Origin: Cephalotrichum gorgonifer
Taxonomy: Eukaryota > Ascomycota > Sordariomycetes > Microascales > Microascaceae
Direction of reading: 5' to 3'
Assembly (NCBI GenBank): GCA_900312665.1
Contig: ONZQ02000001.1
Coordinates: 3,107,538-3,171,537 of the forward strand
Length of the DNA: 64,000 nucleotides
Positions 10,379-23,300 of this stretch are shown in pieces; position 1 is the stretch's first letter, and each line of letters begins with the position of its first letter. Made by a program: the position numbers and the translations under genes. The notes beneath the pieces are model-generated. The model saw only the letters and a list, made by a program, of their open reading frames with translations, did no database searches and was not told the DNA's origin.

Positions 10379-12745
10379 ACCGGACGGCTATAGCCAGGCA
10401 GGCCAGATGCGCCGGTCGGGGAGGAGTCACATCCAGCCACAATTCATGTCACGGGTCGGGTCGCCCGTCACGAGAATGCAGTCATCAAGGCTGAGAAACT
10501 CACGGAGTCCTAAGACAACCACAAACGGTTCCTTAGGTTCGGTCGTTGTTCAACGTATCGATCAGGCAGATAATACGAGTGTGACTGTTTGATATGACTG
10601 CCTGATATGACCGCCAAATGAAAGTGTTGCAAGCTTTCGTTGGATCAAGTTGACTGCCTCTTCTGCGGGGCACGGAGGGGCACTTGCAACGGATCCCCGC
10701 CCCGCCCCCAACCAAGTTCTATGAGAATTAAAAGGTGTATTTTACCTCCAAAGGACTTCTCCACACAGGGTCAATATGGGAGCCACCCTCCGTATGACTA
10801 GGCCCTTAATAGATTCAACACCGATATTTCCTGCATAAAGGGGTCTTGAATCCTTCCCGAGCGCATCACATGCATTTGCCCGTTCATCGCATCCCTTGCC
10901 CCCACACACAAAAAAAAAACTCCTTCATGGTTCTCCCCTTCCCCCTGCCTTTGGCTGACCCCAAACATCGCAAACTAATACTTGTTCGTACGAGTACCTG
11001 TAATTACCTTGTAGGTCAGGCTGGAAGCAGAGCGTTTCAGGTCAGAGGGCAGCGACGGGCGACAAGCGACAAGACAATAGAGTTAATACCAGGGGGAGAT
11101 TTGGGGATAGCTTCACAATAGCAACGACGGCATGCTATTTGCCCCCGCCATGCAGTAGCGTGCATGCACGAGTTCATACACTTTTCTGAACGATTGGAGT
11201 GGGAAGTGAGACACGGACCTGCACGGTCGATGTACGGCAGCTGCATGGCAGCGGTTCCTAACACGGTTCCTACTTCTGGTCGCACGTACGGGCCCGACGG
11301 TGGCAGGAGCAGTGGGTTGCAGCTCCCCACCATCTCACTTTCCACCTTCCTCCCCCCCCCCCTCCTTCCCACCTGCCGCCTGCCCCTGGCGAACCCCGGC
11401 ATGAGGCTGAGGATTACGATGCATGTGTTTCCTTAACCTGGGACCAAAGGCTGCGGTGTCCCAAAACTAGCTTGAGGCCGCCCGCCTCCTGCCGCCGGGC
11501 GAGCAATGACATGACGGACAGAATGTCACCTATCCCATCGCAACTTCCCTCCCTCGCAGATGATCGGGAGATTACAGCCAAATATAGGAACTTACGAGTG
11601 CTCGTGCATCAATAGCTCCTGCTCTGCATGGTAAGCTGTGTAGCTGCCTACGGAGTAGCATGCATACATTGTATGGTACGATAGACGCTTTCTCTGTCAT
11701 CGATTTGTGGCCGGCCTAGCACTGGCGCTTCGCTGATTTTAGTGGATATCAGGGGCACGACAACCTCGACGCACAAGCCCCGAACTGGAACCGCACGCCC
11801 CCCGCCGTCCTGCAGCTCTCCCATCTCTCTCTCTCTCTCTCCCGCGGGCAATGAGATGAGATGAGACCTCCCAGTAGCTTCATATCGGATATCCGAGTGC
11901 CGGTGAGTGATGAGTATGAGTCACCTCCCCGCGAGCACTTTGCTTGTCTAAGTTCCGTCACTGGACAAGAAGCTCGAGGAATTGTGGGGAAGTGAAGACC
12001 AGACAATGAAACAGAGACACTTGACTTGTGGTCCGCCCCGCCAATGATCCGATTGGTTTTTTTTCTCGATTGGGCTCCATATATTTGCGGCTGTCAATTC
12101 AAGGGTCCGTCGCCGGTGTCCGTTCCACCATCCCGTTTCGAACAGCGGGAAAGGGAGGGGGGGTTGAAATTCGGGGCCCAGTTTAGGGACACGCCCCAAA
12201 AACAAGGCTGAAGCTTTTTTGCCACCTCACCCCGAACACTGACCGGAACTCCCGGAACTTTATGACCGATAATCAAGATTGCTCCTTCCAGACTTTAGGG
12301 CGTCCATGCCACATTGGACGCTCCTTCCCCCCACCTCACATGCCCCACCACTTGCTTTCCAATTGCGAATATGGTGGCCGTCCCGGATCCAACCTGACCC
12401 TTTGACGACATCGCCTTGTGACTTGCTTTTTGCTACCGTGACCACGCAACGGATTTAATCACAGTTGACCGGAGAGGGTGACCCAGCGCCCTTTCCCTGG
12501 GATTAGATTAGACGATGAGCACACGAATTTGGTTCCGTGGTCAGTCGTCCCCCTTCCCCGCTTAATAGCCGCAATGGGATGCATTCCTTCATATACTACA
12601 GGATTGCGTTGTATATGTCCGTCAAAGCGTAGCTCAGACTAAGACCGTGTACGAGCCATCTCAACGCCGTGGCGCACGGAGGTCCACAAGTGCCGGCCGA
12701 TCATCAGTTGCACCCTTGGAAGCGAGAACAGAAATCCCTCGCGCG

Positions 12746-12775
12746 GCTGGCTAACTAATAGCTGGCTAACTAACT
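12746..12775. repeat. Two tandem 15-bp units
   Basis: Two adjacent copies share GCTGGCTAACTAA, followed by TA in the first copy and CT in the second. No gene is adjacent, and a role is not evident. Confidence 0.6.
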
Positions 12776-13066
12776 ATGGGGTGGGAAGCGAAACGGGGTG
12801 GGGTGCCGTGCTCCGTCGTCCCGCCGTCACTCTCACTCTGCGAGCCAAGACTCTGCAGCCTCAACACGACGGTCCTCACCGGGTAAAAAGCTCTTCCGTA
12901 ACGACTTGCACCGACAGCTAATGATCATTCCATCTCACGTTTGGCTACCCGACCAATCACGTCACCAAACGGCGCCTCCTCCAAATTCTGGTCGAGAAAG
13001 AAGCATCAGCCACACGAGATTGCTTACTTGCGGAAACTTGTTTGCAGGGGGGGGTGGACCTTGAGA

Positions 13067-13205
13067 NNNNNNNNNNNNNNNNNNNNNNNNNNNNNNNNNN
13101 NNNNNNNNNNNNNNNNNNNNNNNNNNNNNNNNNNNNNNNNNNNNNNNNNNNNNNNNNNNNNNNNNNNNNNNNNNNNNNNNNNNNNNNNNNNNNNNNNNNN
13201 NNNNN
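13067..13205. other. Assembly gap (139 N)
   Basis: Run of unknown bases. The left flank ends in a G-rich run (TTTGCAGGGGGGGG about 20 bases before the gap), which may have stopped the assembly. Open frames drawn across it are artefacts. Confidence 0.98.
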
Positions 13206-15579
13206 ACCTGCTGGGGCATATGTGGCTCCTCCCGCGGGGCCTCAAGCCCGTTTCCTGTATGAGCGCAATTACGGCCGGCGCAAGCGCCGGAGTCGCCGGC
13301 GTCGCCGGGCGGGGACGATAAGCCGGGGGAGGAGGAGAATTGGGGGGGGGGCAGAAGGAACAACGCACGAGTACGACGACGACGACGACGACGATGACGA
13401 CGTATTAACTCATTTGGGGTTTTCGAGGCACCGCCAAGCTTGGGACCCCGCGTCGCTAAGGTCAACATGACCCACGCCCGCGGAGACTTGTCGGATACTA
13501 AACTTGTTTCTTCCGTTGCCTGTCGCCTCGCCTGCAGGCGTCCTTGATCTGAAGCTCGCTATTTTTGCACACCGACGAGTATTGGCTCGTTTGCTCGTAT
13601 GTAGGACTTGTGGCGCTCTCGAATGCCAGGCGGCAGTTTACTAAGGCGGGCTCAATCAGTACGCCTTACGAATATGATTTCCCCCTTCACCTCGTGTAAG
13701 GATCACTGAGACACGTGCATTCTAAATGAAGATCTATTTAGGTACTCGTACTCGTTCCTTCACGTAATATCTCGGACTTGGGTGACGATCTCGAAGTCCT
13801 CGAGCTAACTCCGGACGTATTTGTATTTCACTCGACCGAGAGCGGTATAGCGAATATCCAAAAACAGGGTCCCCTTCCCCCCTTTGACCCCCCAAGGAGC
13901 CGTTCCCCCAGCCATTTTCTCGTATTTGTACTCGTCATAGTTTCTATCTATACACGTACGGAGAAATAATAACATGTATTTGTATTATTAGACAACTCGC
14001 CCAAGAAAAAGAATCGGGATCTAAAATGCTCCCCCTGGCTAAGCAGATCATCATCCCACCCCATCGCATCTACCCAACCGCCCCTGCTCGTATCTCCCCG
14101 TGCTCCCCGTCTTTTCCGTCCCATCATTGATCTCATATTCCAACCCACCTGACCCTTAGTGGGGCGGGGGCGGTATGTTCCATGTTAGAGATTCCGGCCC
14201 GCGCCTACGAGTAGTATTTGAAATGAATGCTCGGTCACAGCCACCGAGAGAGAGAAGGTAAACGACGACGTCATCTCACTAACCCAATGAACCATACACC
14301 CGCACACCCACCCTCGACAAAACATTTCGAGGAAAAATATGAAAAAGAAAGGAAAAGGAGATCGTTGCGAGAAAAAAAAAAGAGATGTTCGGCGCAACCT
14401 CATACATTGATTACAATTCTACTCCCCTCTTCGCAACGTACACCGCATTCTATCAACAACATTTTGGTGAAATACGAACAGCGAGTTGCATGTAAGATAT
14501 GTATGTAGGCCTCAATGGAAGGAACACGCACCGATGATAGCTCGCGCTGGGCCCTCCTCAGCAGCGCTGCGGGGAAATCCGACTTAGCCCCCCTTAAACT
14601 GGGCAGAAAGCAGGATGGATAGCGAGCTTAGGGGGGGTACGGTACGGCGCCCCCGTCTTACGTTGGGGGAGAGCTCGCTACAATGTATCTCATATGGTTC
14701 CCTAGAAAAGGAGGTAAGTAAGTAGTTACTAGTCCCGGGCGCAGATAGTTCAAGGTTTTGAGAAGCGTCTATCATTCAGGGTATATCTTTCGTCAAGCAA
14801 GAACCCGAGCGTAACCCCTAATCCACCCACCCTCCTCATTAGGTTCTTTTGGTGTCCCGGCGGGGGTGACGCCCCTTCAGGACATCATCCACACTCCACC
14901 ACGCTCGACCCCCCCCCCCCCCCAACCCCACAACCTCATCGTCAAACCAACCGTCACGGACACCTCCGAGCCTTCGGGCGGTAGGTAAATGAATACATCC
15001 CGTATCCCCCACAAGACCTGGACCTCCGCCGCGGCATCCCCCCAGATAAATCAAGCGCCCCCACTCTCCTAGTAAGGGCCCCCCGTCCAAAACTTCCCGC
15101 CTCGGGGCCCAGTGGGGGTTATTGGGGTCCCAATGAATGAATGGTATATAGCCAGAGAAGCAAAACAGGAAAAAAGACCATGTTTGACTGGTGGGTGTGG
15201 AAGCCCCATGGGAGAAGAAGAAAAAAAAAGCTCTGGAGACTATTCACATAGTCCCCAGAAATATAGTACTGTAGAATCGAAGAAGAGTGTCCAGGGACAA
15301 TAAGAAGAAAACAAAAGAGACACCACTAGCATTAGTCGCCGACCCCCCTTCCATCATGGCTCTCAAGCGCGCCGCCGCCCGGCCCGCCATGCTCAACTAT
15401 ACACGTTGTCGTCGTATGAGTCTTGGGCTGGAGGGGCGCAAAACATGGACAAAAAAAGCTCCTCCTAAGCATGCTATCTAAATGCCGATCCGATCCGTCG
15501 TAAACGCGTCAAAAAGCAAAAAGAAAACAAGATACTTGAATATTAATTTCGCCCTGAACCGACTCGTTAACTTTTTTTT
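13206..15579. other. Intergenic region downstream of the Pom1-like kinase gene
   Basis: No supportable gene. It holds a GAC trinucleotide tract at about 13374-13401, a run of 15 C at 14909-14923, and TACGAG/CTCGTA words near 13742, 13918, 14087 and 14208. The last few hundred bases are probably the 3' untranslated region of the kinase gene that ends at 15580. Confidence 0.45.
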
Positions 15580-18500
15580 TCATGGCCGTCGAGACATCGC
15601 GGCGGCAGCGCCCGCCGAAGCTAGATCCTGCTTCGAGCTGACACTTCGCCCGGCCGCCCGAGGGAGACTGCTCGTTCCCATGTTGATACCGCCACCCCCC
15701 GTGCTCGTACGCTTGGGAGGGACCGCCACCGTGGACCCCGCCACCGCGGAGGCCCTGCGCGTCACGTTCGAGAATGACTTGTGTGGACTCGCTCCGCTAT
15801 TCTCCCGGGGCCTTCCGGGGCCAGTCCCGGTCCCGGTCCCACCATTCCTGAAGCCGCCCGGAGGTTCGGGGAGCGGCCGGGCTCCACCCGGAAGCGTGTG
15901 GCTTCCGCGCTTTGCCGGCGAGAAGTCCCGCGTGGGGATCCGCGGGAGCGTCGCCTTGTGCCCTGAGATGAACTCGTGTCGAATCGCCTCCTCCGGCTTC
16001 ATACGCCGATCCGGGTCCCACCGCAGACAGCGCGCAATGAAGTCGAGGAAGGCCTCGTCGTCTGTCTTGAGCACCTGCTGCAGCGTCTTTGACGACGGGC
16101 GCCGCCTCCTGCCCTTCGAAGAGACCGTCAAGCGCGGCTTGCCCATCGAGTCGAAGAATAACTTCTTCCTCGTACTCTTTTCGATGAGGTGCTTCTCGGG
16201 CGGGCCAAAGACCTCCATGATGCAGGCGAGCTGCTCCTGTTCGTTCTCGCCCGGGAAGATCGGTACGCCGGTGAAGAGCTCAGCCAAAATGCACCCCAGA
16301 CTCCACATGTCGATGGGCAGCCCGTACGTCATGCCGAGAATGACCTCGGGGGAGCGGTAGAATCGAGACTGGATATAGGTGTACACCTTCTCACTTTCAA
16401 AACAGCTAGAACCGAAGTCGATAACCTTGATCTCCGAGTGCAGCGGGTGCCGGAGGAGGATGTTTTCAGGCTTCAAGTCGCAGTGGATAACTCGGTGTTG
16501 CTTGAGGATGGTTAGCGAGCTGAGAAGCTGTTTCGAGAACCGCCGGATTAGCTTGAGAGAGAAGCCCCTGAACGCGTGGGCCTTGATGAATTCGTAGAGG
16601 TTCATGTCTAGTAGTTCGGTCGAGAGACAAAGATGCCCACGGAAATAGAAGTGGTCCGTGAAGTTGACCATGCTGTGCTTATTGTCCGGGTCCTGTTTGT
16701 AGCAGGTCAGTATACTATACTCCAGCTGACTTTCTCAACGAGTTCTCGAGGAGGGCATGGCATTACTTACCCATTCGCGCAGCTTCTTGAGGATGTTGAC
16801 TTCGACAAGAGCCTGCTGATGGAACCGCTTCTTGTTGCGGATGATCTTGATCGCGACCAGAGAACCCTTGCTATGATCGATGCAACGCACAACCTGGCCG
16901 AAGCTTCCCTTCCCGAGGACGTCAATAATCTCATACCGGTACGAGAGGTGGTCCCCAGGAACGATTGTGTAATCTCCTCGGTCGTCGTCGTAGCCATAAT
17001 TAGGCTTCTGCGACTGCAAATCTCCGACGACCTTGCGGGCGTTCTGGGTGCCGCAGAAGTAGACGCTAGGGTAGTCCACGATTTCCCCCCTCTCATAGAT
17101 GTTGAGCATGGCGATGCGAAGAGCCTCATGCGGGTCGACACGCTCCTTCGGCGTTGCTCGCTTCCTAAGGGCATCCAAAGTGCGCGCGGCGATCTCGGTT
17201 TCCTTCCGCCTAGCTCCCATTTTTCGCATTTCCTCCTCCGCAGCCGCATCGTCTTTGTCGAGGTCAATGGCGGTCCACGCGGTCGGTTGTCGGAGGGTTG
17301 CCGTGGACGACTTTGGCTTCAGCACCTTCTGCATCGAGGCCGAGTTTCGGGACAGAGAAAGACGCTCGGTGGAAATTTCGTGGCTCGGAAGCTTGGTGGA
17401 ATGCTGAGTACTTGCCGCCCATGGATCAGTCCTGGATTTATCATGAGAGACAAAGGTGTTGAGGCTTGACGTCGAGCTCTTTCTTCGTCGCGAGTCTAGG
17501 TATGTGCCATTGGCCTTGGCCGACGTTGTTGGGCTGCCAGGTTTGCTGGGGCTCTTCATGTTCGCCGACATAGCAGATGCCGGGAGCAATGGAGGCGGCA
17601 TGCTCTCCTGTCGCATGTTATACTCTGGGGCCTTGTCAACTAGCCCAGGTGGCAGGGCGATGTGGCCCTTGGATTGATTCCTCTTCCATGACAGGCTCAG
17701 TTTTCTCCGTAGATTGCCCATAGATGACGGCGTTGGAGGTTCCTCGGGGCTCGACTGCGTGGGGGACTTCGCCGTAGGCTTGGCAGAAGGTGCACCATTT
17801 GGCTTGGGCAGTGGCTTCGCTTCCTGTTGAGACTCGGTAATAGTCGCGAAGTCGTTGCCAGTCCTCGAGCGCTTCAGGTACATGTACTCGCCCTCCCCCT
17901 GGGGAACTGACGAGGATAGGTAGGGTGAGATACTGGTCGGGTTCGCTCCGGCCTTGGCAGAGGCGTCGGCCTCGTGAGACTCGGAAGGGCTTGGGTCCGT
18001 CCCTTCTGGAGAGTCATGCCTGGTCGGCTGGATGGAACTGCTGCTCCTCAGCGATGGAAGATCTGCCTTTTCCAGACGATGCCTGGAGAAGAAGGTTGTC
18101 TTTGATGCCGTCATTGGTGTCGTCGGGGTCTTGGGAATCATCTTCGACGGGGGCGGGCTCAGGTACCGCTCGGGAGGCTGGTCCTGTTTCCGTTGAAGGG
18201 CGGCAATCTTCGCAGCGGTAGGGGTGCTCAATGGGCCAACTACCATTGGGGGCAGGCGCAAGGGCTGGAGGTTCTTTCGTGCCTGAGTCGAGGCGCTGTG
18301 CTTGCCATCCGCATCCCCGTTCTGTTGGTGCTGCGGCTGGAGCGACGACTTCCGGACACTACCCTTCCGCCTCATCCCACCGCCGCTAAAGTCGGGAGGG
18401 GGTGGCATTGATATGGAGCCCGTGGTATTACTGCTGATACTTGCGGCGTCATGCAGAAAGTTTAGCCTCCTCTTCTCCATCTGGGCCGCTTCCATGGAAC

Positions 18501-20094
18501 CATCTTTTGGCGATTCGTAGGCCTTCGGGATCGCGGGCACCGGAGGAACGTCGTGGTCGGTTTCTCCTAGATGGACATGGCTTGTGTTGAGAGGCTTCGG
18601 TGCCGGAAGCCTCGACGTCGATAACGACTGAGGAAGTCTCGGCTGCAAAGACCCTGTCGACGTTCTGACGGTATTATAGCTATTATTGGAACCGACCGAG
18701 AGCCCAGAGCTGTACGATTTTCGGTTCACATCAGGTGTCGTCCTGGAAGACGACGGGGTTGCGCTCGCTTTCCTCGGAAGCATGGATGGTGATCGCGATG
18801 GTGATCGCATGTCGGTGCTGCCGGGTTGCTGGGTTGCATTTACAGTCTGGTGGTGCATTGACATCCTCTTCATCCGTCGTGTGTCTGTCGGGCTGATAGT
18901 TCTCGCACCAAGGCCGGAAATATGTGAGGGAGAAGGCACTCCGGGCATGGTCGACAACCGCTTATTCGGGAAGCCGGCGGGCGCCTTCGCAGAGGGGGCC
19001 CTAGGGGATAGTGGGGCGATAGAAGGAGTCCGAGTCTGTTCAAAGGTCGTGGTGTTATTGTTGGAGCTATAGGCCGGCCGCGGCGCGGAGTGAAAGGAGC
19101 GTGCTTTGGAGGCCCTCGTAGCCGCTGTTAAGCTGCTGGATGCTCCGGCGGTGGACGGCCCCAGGTCGATGGACGACCTAGTGCTATTTGGCTCCACTGT
19201 GGTGCGGTCACCGTTTGAGATGAGGCTCGGACGCCTCCGATGGGCAGTAGAGCGAGCTCCATACTCGGTCTCGATGGTCCCAGGTCCGATGGACTTCCTC
19301 GGCGGCTTGGCGATGCTGCTGTTGGACACGGGGGGGTAGTGGCTCTGGCGACGGGGCCGCGTAGCGGCGGGAGCAGTGGGAGCGTCAGATACACCAGAAG
19401 AGGGCGGCCTGGTCGTCAAGGTAAGCCCTGTGGGGGCCTTGCTCGAGGTGCTCGGCCTGCGCAGAAGCGACCCCGACCTTGCTGTACGCGTCGTAGGTGG
19501 CTGCGGGATAACAACACGCGTAGTGCCGCCATTTTGCGTCACATTTGACATGTCGTGTATTTTCGACGGGCTCATGGATAGCTTAGATTCGAGAATACTT
19601 CCCTGTCCGGTGGGAGATGGGAACTGGGCTAGTTTGAACTCGGTCGAGGCTGTCTCGAGGCTGCTCTGGAGGTCATCGAAGCTTACAGACGGGAGGAAGT
19701 CAAAGGACGAGGTCGTATCCCCGAGATCTGTAGATGGGCCGGGTCTGCTCCGGCCCGAGGGGAACAGGGGATGGCTGTTTGCAGCTGCCGTGCTGAGCAT
19801 TGGATCGTTTGTCGAGGCGCGTTGGGAAGACGAAGGGTTCGGTTGGTTTGGCAGATCCCGAGGACTACAGGAGAACAAAGAAAAGGGTTAGTTAGGACAG
19901 ACATAGGTACTATGCTGTCTGGGCAGCACAGCACAACTTTATGACAAGAACCTCCGGGCGAAACAAAGAACGATATGACCCGAGGACGAAGGAGAAGAGC
20001 GAAAAAAAAAACAAGGGGGGGATTCCTCGTACCGTCGGGTTGGGGAGTGATTCGCTGGCCTTGGTCCAGCTGGCCCCTTATGCTCCTTAAACAT
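15580..20094 (-). CDS. pom1: Pom1-like DYRK-family protein kinase, three exons
   Basis: Exons 20094-20033, 19864-16771 and 16692-15580 give about 1422 residues; both introns have GT and AG ends and keep phase. The first exon (begins MFKEHKGPAG) is inferred from the ATG, a GTACGA donor and a CTAAC branch-like motif before the acceptor. The N-terminal ~990 residues are Ser/Pro/Thr-rich and look disordered. The kinase domain starts near 998: GKGSFG at 1006-1011, the VAIK lysine at about 1027, HCDLKPEN with the catalytic Asp near 1124, DFG near 1144, and the YTYIQSRFYRSPEV activation segment with Tyr-Thr-Tyr near 1156-1158. HCD, SRFYRSPEV and REWDPDNKH are DYRK hallmarks. Family members autophosphorylate the loop tyrosine. 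In fission yeast Pom1 forms cortical gradients controlling cell-size entry into mitosis and division-site placement; a polarity or septation role here is inference. The C-terminal ~130 residues after the kinase fold are low-complexity. Confidence 0.92.
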
Positions 20095-23000
20095 AGAGGG
20101 GATGGATGGTATCTCGCGGAAATGGACGGGAGAAGTCGTAGCAGAGTTGAACCGGGCAATTGCTGTCGCTATCGGGTTGACGATTGCCGAGTCTTGTTGT
20201 CCTTTTTTTTCTTCTTCTCCGCCGATGCAGGGCTCAGTCCTCTTCGGGGATCTGAGGGTATACAGAGGCTACCTCATTCCGGGAGGGGGACGGACGCAGT
20301 CGAGTCGAGATAACGGGCAAAATCCCATGCCCCAGGGTTGAGTCGCGGGTGAGTTGAAGGAGGCAAATACGAGTGCGGATGGAACTTGCGGGGGACGACC
20401 CGCTATTTACTCCCTGGGTCTGGGTCCGCGAGGATGTCCAGGGGTTCGGAGGGAAGAAGTCGATGATGGGAGTTTATTGCTTGTTTTCGTTCCAGCCACT
20501 CGGGGGCCACTCTTGCTCTTTGGGGGGGGGGGGGGTATTGCATTGAAGGGAGAGAGGCGCAAATGGCCGGGGATTGGTGGTGGGTGTGGGTTTGGTGCAG
20601 AAGGGGTCCCTTCCGCTAGCGTGCAGAAAGGTGTGGATTAGTACTGGGATAGTACTTGAGAAAGGGCGAGTGACCGCCCCAGATGTTAACGCGGACTGGG
20701 TGAGTACAAGCGCGGACTACCAAAAAAGCCGCCCACACAAAGTAGTTAGCTTTCGTTGCCTTACCTAATATGCCGGCTGACAGTGCGATGCCTAGTATTG
20801 CCCGAGTCTTCATACCATCCGACCAAATGTCCATCCTCATCCGCCGGCATGCTGCATTAGGCTAGGGGCAAACAACGGGCGAACAAGGCCTGTCACCAAT
20901 TATTACTTTGCTGGCCTTCAGCGTTGCTTGCCGACCTCGGGCGTAAAATGTTTCCACAGGGACGACAAAGCAAAGCTCCCGGCCATACATATAATACCGC
21001 CGAATATCCGTTCTCATAGTCAACGGGCAATGTTCATAGTATATAGTCGGCAAGTACATCGATATTATCATCTTCCGCTTTTTTTTCTGTCTGAGTACAG
21101 CCAAGACGCTTGTACACGGAGGAGAGGGAGAAAATATTTTTTTTCTCCGGAGAGTATGTAGATGGCATGGAGGTGAAGTGAGGGTCAGACTCCGATGTCT
21201 CGGTCTTGTATTACCGTCGCGCGCTAAAAGACGGAAAGACATGGACCTCAATAGTCGCGAGTAACTTCGAGCATGTCTGGAGATAGGATAACTACAGGCC
21301 TCCCTCCCCTTTCCTCAAAGGCTTGGTGGCCAAGTATGGTTCTGGGTCTGGGACCCGGGGCACACGACTGCCAATTTCACGTCGACGCGTTTGGCGTCAA
21401 TGTATTGTTATTCCGCCATCCACCCACAGCCCACATATTATATACGGCGTTGTAAGTAATAGTGTGTGCTCATATCTCATTTGCCTGTACGGGGTTACTC
21501 TAGGTGGAGGCTGCTCCGTGCCCTAGCAAGAGCCTGTTAAGAACAATAGGGGCACGTTGATGATGGTTGGCCCTGGTTTCATGCAGATGCAAGGCACCAA
21601 CCAGCAGGTCTTGGGTCCGCAGAAGGAAGGTCGACCGAGGTTTACTTACTTGGACGAGGTAGGAGTATGTTTCACAGGAATGGGGATGGCACTGGTATAC
21701 GGAGTACTACTAGTACTTTGCTTGAAAGAGGATAGTTGTTTGGATGAGAAGAGCAACCGTGTGGCTCGTTTCGCCCTGTTCGTCCATGTACGGTTAACAT
21801 TCGTCCCTGAAAGGGCGATGATGGCCGCCAGGGCGGCCCGCCCCATTACATTGTCGTCGCGCCGTTGCGGTGGAGATGCGCGTCACGGCCAATCCAAGGT
21901 CGTGCCAGGCCTCGAGGGCCCAAAAGAGGCAACATCAAAATAGAGGAGCTAGCCCAACAAGGGAGCCCCCCATCCCAGTCCAGTCGTCCGAGGCTTACAT
22001 TACTTGTATCAATGCAAGTACTCGTACAGCTCCAGCGGGGCGGCCGCCAAGGAAGACGAAACATCACCTTGGGCAACAACGAATGGGACAGACGTGTCGC
22101 GAGGTGCCAACGGTGCGTGGGTTTTGCGCGATAGGTGCGATTAATAGGATCCTCTGATAACAGCTATTTTATGGCAGCAGCAGTAGTCGTCTCCGGGCAA
22201 CGGGCCATGCCGTCCCCACGTTTATGCAGACAACCTTCTCTTCTTTGGGAGAATGAAGAACGGGCCTTGGACGGATCCGGCAGATTAACTCCATCGTTTC
22301 ACATCCCACCTCTTCGTGCTTGTTCGCTCGCTCTCGCGCGGGATGCGGTGGTGCGGTGAGTACAGCAAGTATTACCTCTGATCCATAAGATGTACGTACC
22401 TCTTGGCTGTCCCAAAGGGAAGCCCCCTTCGTGTGGGAATCAGCCGTCTATATCGCAGCGTGCAAGTATGCTGCTCGGGCTGGGGCACGGCTATTATATT
22501 AACAGATTAATTTCCGTCTGTATCATATGGCGGCAGCCCGAAGACGCCTCCCGAAGGACAAGTGTGGGGTGGTCCCGCTCTCCACTAGTGAACCGGGGCG
22601 TTATGAGGCGATGGGGAATGGTCGTGCCATAAATGCCCGTTTGACAGCACACACCGAAATACTTGGGGAATGCCCGGCCAGGTCCTATACTGTGTTAGGT
22701 GATGATACAAGCAAATACATGTATCCTGTGCATGAGGAAGAGAGGATGTGAGACATGCGGCGTTGGCGCGTACTGACTTCCCTTATGTAATGGGCCCATC
22801 ATCACCACCGGCGCATGTGATCGTGGAAGTACTCCGTGCCGAGTGTTCAAGGTGATGAGGTGGGGAGCTCTTGGCCGTTAGCTAGTCGATGACGCCGCCC
22901 AACACACCCGCCACCTTCCACCCCGAGCTCTCCGCCGCCGACGCCCAACTCCACATGCCAAACACCCGCATCGCTAACTCGTGAGCGACCCTCAAGGCAA

Positions 23001-23300
23001 CATACCATCATCAACCTACAACAGCCACACTTTCTAGGGTTATTGTGAAGACAGGCTATCCTTCCAGCGAAGACGGACACGCCTCCTTCGTTGTCGGGCT
23101 TGTCATAATTTAAGCCGTTCGAGCCGGCCTACCGAACAAGCCGCGGATGAGCTGAGATGGGATGGTCGCTACCGGGTAGACTGACAACACCTACCAGTCC
23201 CTTCTCGTAGCTCACCCTTAGGCGGTATTCGGCGATAACGGCAAGCTACGACAACCTTTTTGCAGTAACGACTTCTATCCAGGCGGCGAGACGACTCGTC
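20095..23300. other. Divergent intergenic region between kinase and Pex24-type genes
   Basis: No gene supported. The left part is the kinase promoter and includes a run of 14 G at 20522-20535. CTCGTA-type words lie near 20369, 22020 and 23206. The right few hundred bases should hold the promoter of the peroxin gene starting at 23301. Open frames such as 21557-21943 show no recognisable motif. Confidence 0.45.

Larger units (their letters stand above)
9401..13066. other. Intergenic region without recognised genes
   Basis: Nothing coding is supported on either strand. TACGAG/CTCGTA words are frequent (about 9498, 9985, 10258, 10363, 10576, 10988, 11594, 12650). A CT microsatellite lies at about 11824-11843. 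A 15-base unit (GCTGGCTAACTAA plus two variable bases) is repeated in tandem at 12746-12775. The stretch ends at an assembly gap. Confidence 0.45.

Noticed and set aside
12620..12680. GTAGCTCAGA-like stretch as a possible tRNA
   Set aside because: No matching T-arm sequence or acceptor pairing follows at the right distance. I found no convincing tRNA anywhere by eye; a tRNAscan-SE run would settle it.
13374..13401. GAC repeat coding for a poly-Asp stretch
   Set aside because: The surrounding frame has no start or motif and abuts a gap; treated as a microsatellite.
12962..13470. Open frames spanning the first assembly gap
   Set aside because: They exist only because N bases contain no stops; the flanking residues are low-complexity.
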